Shown here: positions 1-5,130 of the stretch, piece by piece
How positions within the stretch are numbered: the stretch's first letter is position 1
Layout: every line of letters begins with the position of its first letter
Assembly (NCBI GenBank): GCA_003157055.1
Contig: PMIG01000162.1
Location: forward strand, 1-5,130
Length of the DNA: 5,130 bases
Reading direction: 5' to 3'
Origin: Bacteroidales bacterium
Lineage (GTDB): Bacteria > Bacteroidota > Bacteroidia > Bacteroidales > VadinHA17
Position numbers and translations under genes: made by a program
The notes under the pieces: model-generated
Told to the model about the DNA's origin: nothing
The model's database searches: none
What the model saw: the letters and a program-made list of their open reading frames with translations, nothing else

Positions 1-2
1 AA

Positions 3-1955
3 TGGGCATCAAAAAAAAGGTGGGTACAGGATTCAGTACTCAGTCATGAACTATATAATCTGGGCCATCTTTACGAAGCGGCTGTAGCTCATTACCAGGC
101 AACTGGCAAAAAAACTCTTCTCAACATTGCGATCAAATCGGCCGACCTGGTCAACAAGGATTTCGGCTGGGACAGGGAGAAGGTATATCCTGGTCACCAG
201 GTTATTGAGATGGGACTAGTGAAGCTATACCGTGTGACGGGAGAGAAGAAATACCTCGATCTGGCTAAATTTTTCCTCGATGTAAGGGGCCCCAAGGGTG
301 AAGTTTATAATCAGGCCAATAAAAAAGTCATCGACCAGACTGAGGCTGTCGGTCACGCTGTGCGTGCTACTTATATGTATTCAGGAATGGCAGATATTGC
401 CGCAATTGAAAATGATAAGGCTTATCTGAATGCTATAACAAAGATATGGGAAGATATCGTTTACAGGAAGATATATATTACAGGTGGCATTGGAGCCACA
501 GGAGGTAATGAAGGGTTTGGTGAGCCTTATGTTCTGCCAAACATGTCGGCCTACTGTGAAACCTGTGCATCGATCGGGGACATTTTTGCAAATCACAGGC
601 TTTTCCTGCTGCATGGCGAGGCAAAGTATATTGACATTCTCGAGAAGACCCTTTACAATTCCATGCTGTCAGGAGTCTCATTATCGGCCGACAGGTTCTT
701 TTATCCCAATCCGCTCGAATCATACGGCCAGCATGAAAGGAGTGCCTGGTTCGGATGCGCTTGTTGTCCTTCTAATATTGCAAGATTTGTGCCTGCAATT
801 CCGGGTTATATATATGCTGTTACAGATGAGGATATTTATGTGAACCTGTTCATTTCGAATGACGCTGATATAACTGTTGGAAGAACTAAAGTTCATGTTT
901 CGCAGAAAACAAGTTTTCCGTGGGATGGTAAAGTTGAGATGACTATTAATCCTGAAAAGAACTCCGATTTTTCAATGATGATCCGCATACCAGGATGGGC
1001 TAACAATGAAGCAATTCCCGGAGGGTTGTATAAATTTGACGATAATGTGAATGAGAAATATAAAATTTCCGTCAACGGCGAGTCAAAAGAGTGGGAAATT
1101 GAAAACGGATATGCTGAAATTGAAAGGCGATGGAAGAAAGGCGACAGGATCGAAATTGAATTCCCGATGCCGGCCAGGAGAGTCATAGCAGATGAGAGGG
1201 TAAAGGATGATGCCGGCAAGATTGCCATCCAGAGGGGTCCTGTTATTTATTGTGCAGAATGGCCCGACAACGATAATGGCAATGTCAGGAACCTGGTAAT
1301 AAACAAGGATGCTCTTCTTGCTGCAGAATTTGTTCCGTCCCTTCTTGGAGGTACTGAAGTTATAAAGACAAAAGGATTCCAGACAAAGAGGACTCTTGAC
1401 GGCAAAATAGAATCGTTGCCAGAAGAGCCGGTCACTCTTATTCCTTACGCTCTATGGAATAACCGTGGCCCTGGCCAGATGATGGTATGGCTGGCGGTTT
1501 CAAAGGAAAGTTCACACCCTTCTCCTGCACCGACTATTGCGTTCCTTAGCACGGTAAAGGCAAGTAAAATGACAAGAGATCTGAAGGCAGTCAACGATCA
1601 GGCAGAACCTTCAGACTCAAATGATCATTCCGTAAGCTATTATCACTGGTGGCCTGATAAAGACTGCTGGGAGTGGATCGAATATGATTTTCAAAAACCC
1701 GAAACAATCTCAAAAACAAGTGTTTACTGGTTCGATGATGGTCCTGATGGCGGATGCCGGATACCTGATGAGTGGGAGATTGCCTATCTTTCAGGGAATT
1801 TGTGGAAGCCTGTAGCTGCCACATCAAAATATACAATCACAAAAGATGGATGGGACAATGTGGAATTCACCCCGGTAAAGGCCATAGCAGTGAAAATAAA
1901 GGTGAGGCTTAAGAAAGATTTTGCCAGCGGTATTTATGAATGGATAGTCAAATGA
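3..1955 (+). CDS. GH127-family (DUF1680) glycoside hydrolase, probable beta-L-arabinofuranosidase, 5'-truncated by the window edge
   Basis: Probable retaining exo-glycosidase that releases terminal beta-L-arabinofuranose (or a related sugar) from plant-type glycans. The reading frame is open from base 3, with 650 codons visible before TGA at 1953-1955. The ATG at 210 is internal (residue 70), because family sequence already runs upstream of it: residues 14-32 read SHELYNLGHLYEAAVAHYQ. Numbering from base 3, the helical catalytic barrel spans about 1-275. It holds VGHAVRA (117-123), GGIGATGGNEGFGEPY (161-176), YCETCASIG (184-192) and CACCPSN (252-258). By alignment to Bifidobacterium HypBA1, Glu170 is the acid/base, Cys254 the nucleophile, and Glu186, Cys188, Cys254 and Cys255 the zinc ligands. 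A beta-rich region follows, with RGPVIYC (411-417) and IPYALWNNRGPGQMMVW (480-496). Residues about 519-650 form an extra discoidin-like module. Any signal peptide lies outside the window. The stop overlaps the sensor gene's start. The family call is firm. Substrate is less so, since some GH127 members act on other sugars. Confidence 0.93.
   Translation, partial: WASKKRWVQDSVLSHELYNLGHLYEAAVAHYQATGKKTLLNIAIKSADLVNKDFGWDREKVYPGHQVIEMGLVKLYRVTGEKKYLDLAKFFLDVRGPKGEVYNQANKKVIDQTEAVGHAVRATYMYSGMADIAAIENDKAYLNAITKIWEDIVYRKIYITGGIGATGGNEGFGEPYVLPNMSAYCETCASIGDIFANHRLFLLHGEAKYIDILEKTLYNSMLSGVSLSADRFFYPNPLESYGQHERSAWFGCACCPSNIARFVPAIPGYIYAVTDEDIYVNLFISNDADITVGRTKVHVSQKTSFPWDGKVEMTINPEKNSDFSMMIRIPGWANNEAIPGGLYKFDDNVNEKYKISVNGESKEWEIENGYAEIERRWKKGDRIEIEFPMPARRVIADERVKDDAGKIAIQRGPVIYCAEWPDNDNGNVRNLVINKDALLAAEFVPSLLGGTEVIKTKGFQTKRTLDGKIESLPEEPVTLIPYALWNNRGPGQMMVWLAVSKESSHPSPAPTIAFLSTVKASKMTRDLKAVNDQAEPSDSNDHSVSYYHWWPDKDCWEWIEYDFQKPETISKTSVYWFDDGPDGGCRIPDEWEIAYLSGNLWKPVAATSKYTITKDGWDNVEFTPVKAIAVKIKVRLKKDFASGIYEWIVK
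1557..1952 (+). other. C-terminal discoidin (F5/8 type C)-like module of the GH127 protein
   Basis: This is a domain inside the preceding gene, visible residues about 519-650. After the last GH127 core motif, the sequence takes on a discoidin-like pattern: VKASKMTRDLKAVNDQAEPS, then a Trp-rich stretch (SYYHWWPDKDCWEWIEYDF), then ETISKTSVYWFDD, a DEWEIAYLSGN strand and a closing VEFTPVKAIAVKIKV strand. The order 'A-V-N-D ... W ... I-x-Y-D-F ... I-S-x-x-x-V-Y-W' is what galactose-binding-like beta-sandwiches of this class show. Such modules usually bind carbohydrate or pack against the catalytic domain, so a glycan-targeting role is an inference. It could instead be a family-specific C-terminal domain of unknown function. 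The boundary is approximate. Confidence 0.6.
1952..1955 (+). other. ATGA stop/start overlap coupling the GH127 and HTCS genes
   Basis: The bases ATGA hold the HTCS start codon (1952-1954) and the enzyme's TGA stop (1953-1955). No purine-rich Shine-Dalgarno sequence is evident just upstream (GAATGGATAGTCAA). That is normal for Bacteroidota and also fits re-initiation by ribosomes finishing the upstream gene. There is no room for a terminator or separate promoter between the genes. Any independent promoter for the sensor would have to lie inside the enzyme gene, and I saw no convincing one. Confidence 0.85.
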
Positions 1956-4900
1956 TCAGGAAACTCCGGTTCAATATTCTATTTTGCTGTTTAATCTTCC
2001 CCTTCACATTCATTAATGCGCAGGAGGCTCGTTTTGTATTTTCACACCTTGACGTAAATGACGGGTTGTCAGAAAACAGGATTAAGTGCATCATCAAGGA
2101 CAGGAATGGCTTTTTATGGTTCGGTACAAGCACAGGACTGAACCGGTATGACGGATATGAGTTTGAAACATACCTGAAAAGCGATTCTGATTCCGCAACC
2201 CTCAGCGACAACGATATCAACAACATTGCAGAAGACTACTATGGGAATCTGTGGGTTGGATCAAGGATGGGCATAAGTGTCCTTGATATCAAGACATACA
2301 GATTCAGGAGGATAGACCTTATAGGATTAGCAAAATCAGGTTGCCAGGATGTAACTTATATCACTGCAATAACTTCCGATTCGGAAGGCAATATCTGGAT
2401 AGGGACCCACAGCGGTCTGTTTTTCTATAACAGGATTACCAGGGCAATAGAACATTTTATGCTCGATGAACAATCATGCTCTTCAATGTTCAATAACATC
2501 ACTGCGCTTTCTCATGACAATGAGGGTTCTGTTTGGATAGGAACAGCTAACGGGTATATATTTAAATACAGCATCAGTTCCAGCTCTATTGAGAAGCTTG
2601 AGTCATTAAGGTTCAGCAATGCTGCAGGTAACCCCGTAAAGCAGCTGTTTGCAGATAGAGAAGGCATTCTGTGGGTTGTTGACTCTTATGGCCTTTGTAT
2701 GTTCAACATTAGGACCAGAACATGGATGAATGATAAGCAGGGACTGCTTGATTCGAGTTTTTCCAACCTGCAGATATCAGGAATAAGCCAGGATGGTGAT
2801 GGAATAATTTGGGTCGCTACTGACGGAAATGGTCTGTTATTGATCGGGAAAAAAGATTTCACTGTCACAAATCTCCTTAGCAAGCCCTATGCAGAAGGAG
2901 GGCTATCAAGCAACGGGCTTTTATCTATATATATCGATAGTTCAGGTACATCATGGATAGGAACAACCAAGAAGGGAGTAGATTTTTACAAGAAGAATAT
3001 CAGGAAATTTCAGCTTATCAGGAATTATCCGTCCGAAACAAACTCCTTGTCCAATAATGATGTCAACTGTGTAATTGAGGATTCAAAAGGAAAGCTGTGG
3101 ATTGGTACCAATGGCGGAGGATTGAATTATTACGACCCGCTCAGAAACAGTTACACCATTTACAAGTCCATTCCGGGAAATCCAACGGGGCTCAGCAGCA
3201 ATTATATTGTATCGGTTTTTGAAGATTCGGAGCATAAAATATGGGTCGGAACCTACGTTGGAGGATTGAACCGACTTGATCCTGAAACAGGAAGATTCAC
3301 GGTTTACAGGTATAACAGCTCTGATTCGACATCAATTTCAGCCAACAGCGTCTGGGGTATATGTGAAGACAGCAGGCACAATTTATGGTTTGCCACCCTG
3401 ACTAACGGGCTGAATCTTTTCGACAGGAAGACAGGAAAGTTCAGAAGATATCTCTCAGAGAACAGTTCTCTCTGTTTCAATTATCTTAATTCAGTTACCT
3501 CTGATAAAAATGACAATCTCTGGATAAGCTCATCAAACGGACTTATCTTTTTTAATCCGCGCCAGAATATATCAGTCTGTTATACTAATAACCCCTCTAA
3601 TAATTCTTCTGTAAGCGATAATCATATTTCATCTGTATTCGAGGATAGCCGCGGCCTCTTCTGGGTGTGCACAAGCCATGGGCTCAATCTTATGGACAGA
3701 AAAACCAACTCTTTCAGAGCCTTCTATGAGTCGGACGGTTTGCCTTCAGCATGCGTCCTGAGAGTTCTTGAAGACAAGAATCATGACCTGTGGGTAAGTA
3801 CAAAGAACGGCATCTCAAAGCTTACAGTAAGCCAAACCGAAAAAAATAATTCCTTCTCATTTTATTTTAAGAACTATACGATCAGTGACGGGCTTCAGGG
3901 GAAGGAGTTTAATGAAACTTCAGCTGGGGAATCACAAAAGGGGATACTATATTTTGGCGGTCCGGATGGACTTAACAGTTTCGATCCGGCCCAAATATCT
4001 GAGGACAGCGTTGCTTCAAAGCTGGTTTTTACAAAACTGCGCATCTTCAATAATGTTATTTCTGCAGGAGAGAAGTATAACAAAAGGATAATTCTCGAAA
4101 AGCCTCTGTTTAATACAAGCGAGATAACGCTCCGTTACCGGGAGAATTCATTTACAATTGATTTTGCGGCACTGAATTATTTTTTTCCTGAGAAAACTGA
4201 ATACTCATACAAGCTTGAAGGCTTTAACAACTCCTGGATAATGACCGAAGGGAGGAAGAATTTTGCCAATTACTCAAACCTCAACCAGGGAAGATATAAG
4301 TTCAGGCTGCGAGGTACCAACTCCAACAGGATATGGAACAGCGGCGAGATTGTTCTGAAGATAAGGATCCTGCCCCCAATCTGGGAAAGCTGGTATGCGT
4401 ACATATTCTACATTCTGCTTGGAACATCGATACTGATTCTCCTTCGTATTTATACTTTGAAAAGGGAACGGACAAGGATGAGAGTTGAACAGGAGAGGAT
4501 AGAGGCTCAGCATATTCATGAAATCGACTCGCTGAAGCTGAGATTCTTTACCAATATCTCACATGAATTCAGGACTCCTCTTACCTTAATTCTGTCGCCT
4601 GTAGAAAATCTTATTAACGTTTGGAAAGGCAAGCCTGAAGAAAAGAACCTGAGGCTGATAAGGCAGAATGCAAGAAGACTGTTGCTAATGGTCAACCAGT
4701 TGCTCGATTTCAGGAAACTAGAGATGCAGGGATTCAGATACTCTCCTTCTTACGGCGATATTGTTGCTTTTCTGAGAGAAGTGGTTGATTCTTTCGCTGA
4801 TCTCAGCCAACAGAAACATATTGAACTTAGTTTCGTGACGGAAGTTAAATCCCTTCAAACCAGTTTTGACAAGGATAAGCTTGAGAAGATCATATTTAAT

Positions 4901-5130
4901 CTCCTTTCCAATGCATTCAAATTCGTTCATGAAAATGGAAGGGTGTCTGTGCATGTAAGGCAGATAGTTCCGGTCTATGGCGATCCTTCCGAAAAAGAAT
5001 CAAAAGAGGGAAGAGTGGTTATTGATGTCGAAGATAACGGCATCGGAATACCCGCAGAGAAGCTTCAGGATCTGTTTACACGGGCATATACTAACGAAAC
5101 ACCAGGCCTTCCGGAACAAGGAAATGGCAT
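1952..5130 (+). CDS. Hybrid two-component system (HTCS) sensor histidine kinase/regulator, 3'-truncated by the window edge
   Basis: Inner-membrane sensor that binds a glycan fragment in the periplasm and, in its family, drives transcription of linked glycan-utilisation genes. The frame runs unbroken for 1059 codons to the window end. ATG at 1952 gives a signal peptide (residues 1-23, basic MIRKLR, hydrophobic core, likely cleavage INA/Q). Fourteen Reg_prop blades cover about 50-678. A Y_Y_Y domain follows at about 732-808, then one membrane helix at about 814-834 and a charged, coiled-coil-like linker (836-862). HisKA carries the H box NISHEFRTPLTL with phospho-acceptor His871, followed by ARRLLLMVNQLLDFRKLE. 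The HATPase has the N box (FNLLSNAFKF, 982-991), G1 box (DNGIGIP, 1028-1034), F box (LFTRAY, 1041-1046) and the start of G2 (GNG, 1057-1059). Receiver and AraC-type HTH domains are expected past the edge but not seen. A classical kinase lacking them cannot be excluded, though this sensor type strongly favours HTCS. Confidence 0.94.
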   Translation, partial: MIRKLRFNILFCCLIFPFTFINAQEARFVFSHLDVNDGLSENRIKCIIKDRNGFLWFGTSTGLNRYDGYEFETYLKSDSDSATLSDNDINNIAEDYYGNLWVGSRMGISVLDIKTYRFRRIDLIGLAKSGCQDVTYITAITSDSEGNIWIGTHSGLFFYNRITRAIEHFMLDEQSCSSMFNNITALSHDNEGSVWIGTANGYIFKYSISSSSIEKLESLRFSNAAGNPVKQLFADREGILWVVDSYGLCMFNIRTRTWMNDKQGLLDSSFSNLQISGISQDGDGIIWVATDGNGLLLIGKKDFTVTNLLSKPYAEGGLSSNGLLSIYIDSSGTSWIGTTKKGVDFYKKNIRKFQLIRNYPSETNSLSNNDVNCVIEDSKGKLWIGTNGGGLNYYDPLRNSYTIYKSIPGNPTGLSSNYIVSVFEDSEHKIWVGTYVGGLNRLDPETGRFTVYRYNSSDSTSISANSVWGICEDSRHNLWFATLTNGLNLFDRKTGKFRRYLSENSSLCFNYLNSVTSDKNDNLWISSSNGLIFFNPRQNISVCYTNNPSNNSSVSDNHISSVFEDSRGLFWVCTSHGLNLMDRKTNSFRAFYESDGLPSACVLRVLEDKNHDLWVSTKNGISKLTVSQTEKNNSFSFYFKNYTISDGLQGKEFNETSAGESQKGILYFGGPDGLNSFDPAQISEDSVASKLVFTKLRIFNNVISAGEKYNKRIILEKPLFNTSEITLRYRENSFTIDFAALNYFFPEKTEYSYKLEGFNNSWIMTEGRKNFANYSNLNQGRYKFRLRGTNSNRIWNSGEIVLKIRILPPIWESWYAYIFYILLGTSILILLRIYTLKRERTRMRVEQERIEAQHIHEIDSLKLRFFTNISHEFRTPLTLILSPVENLINVWKGKPEEKNLRLIRQNARRLLLMVNQLLDFRKLEMQGFRYSPSYGDIVAFLREVVDSFADLSQQKHIELSFVTEVKSLQTSFDKDKLEKIIFNLLSNAFKFVHENGRVSVHVRQIVPVYGDPSEKESKEGRVVIDVEDNGIGIPAEKLQDLFTRAYTNETPGLPEQGNG
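2099..3985 (+). repeat. Array of 14 Reg_prop beta-propeller blade repeats in the HTCS sensor
   Basis: This is a coding repeat. Each unit has the form D-x-x-G-x-[LI]-W-[VIF]-G-T-x-x-G-[LI]-x-x-[FY]-D, best seen in DRNGFLWFGTSTGLNRYDG (50-68). The anchoring Trp falls at residues 56, 101, 149, 195, 241, 287, 335, 383, 431, 479, 524, 571 and 614. The fourteenth unit has Tyr667 in a GILYFGGPDGLNSFD motif. Spacing is 43-48 residues, except 53 before the last unit. Fourteen blades fit two seven-bladed propellers, the arrangement known for Bacteroides HTCS sensor domains. Blades 5, 6 and 10-14 lose the exact W-x-G-T core. At DNA level this gives a degenerate period of roughly 140 bases that comes from the protein repeat, not from a non-coding repeat. 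Confidence 0.9.

Noticed and set aside
11..18. Run of eight A bases as a possible frameshift or slippage site
   Set aside because: The frame on both sides fits the family: WAS before the run and RWVQDSVLSHELY after it are in one frame, resembling the usual WAG-x-x-RW-type lead-in to HELY.
210..212. ATG as the start codon of the GH127 gene
   Set aside because: The same frame is open back to base 3 and encodes conserved family sequence (SHELYNLGHLYEAAVAHYQ) upstream of it, so this Met is internal and the true start is outside the window.
381..2226. Several minus-strand open frames of 62-111 codons opposite the GH127 gene and the start of the HTCS gene
   Set aside because: They are opposite conserved protein-coding sequence, overlap one another, and show no domain, signal peptide or plausible gene neighbourhood.
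2099..3985. Degenerate period of about 140 bases as a DNA tandem repeat or CRISPR-like array
   Set aside because: The periodicity comes from the W-x-G-T blade motif. The repeats are not near-identical at DNA level and the reading frame runs through them unbroken.
3885..4091. Short + strand open frame with a purine-rich GGGGAAGGAG nearby
   Set aside because: It lies wholly inside the HTCS gene in another frame, over blade 14 and the stretch after it, and its translation has no recognisable features. The purine-rich stretch is coding sequence (QGKEF).
2686..4954. Minus-strand open frames of 62-81 codons opposite the HTCS gene
   Set aside because: They mirror the propeller and kinase coding regions and have no independent coding signal that I can see.

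Overview
The window looks like part of a glycan-utilisation locus from a member of the Bacteroidota. Three things point there: a DUF1680/GH127 glycoside hydrolase, a hybrid two-component sensor built from periplasmic beta-propeller repeats (an architecture typical of this phylum), and a signal peptide ending in the 'NAQ' style common in it. Arginine is often written AGG/AGA, and base composition looks moderate and uniform across both genes. I cannot name a genus.

Layout: the window is essentially 100% coding on the + strand, with two genes, both cut by the window edges. Bases 3-1955 are the 3' portion of a GH127-type enzyme gene (650 codons visible, open to the left edge). Its catalytic and zinc-binding residues are visible, and it carries a C-terminal discoidin-like module. 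Bases 1952-5130 are the 5' portion of a hybrid two-component system (HTCS) gene (1059 complete codons, open to the right edge). It encodes, in order, a signal peptide, 14 propeller blades, a Y_Y_Y domain, one membrane helix, a HisKA domain and most of a HATPase domain. The window ends inside the ATP-binding G2 box, so the expected receiver and AraC-type DNA-binding domains would lie beyond it.

The two genes share the 4-base overlap ATGA, so they are almost certainly co-transcribed and probably translationally coupled. Working model (inference): the enzyme removes a terminal sugar, probably L-arabinofuranose, from a plant-type glycan. The HTCS senses a fragment of the same glycan in the periplasm and switches on the locus, possibly including its own operon. 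There is no intergenic space, and I saw no RNA gene, mobile element, CRISPR array, promoter or terminator.

Both families are known. I see no clearly new system. The features most worth a second look are the enzyme-sensor coupling, the exact 14-blade sensor with its degenerate blades, and the extra C-terminal module on the enzyme.
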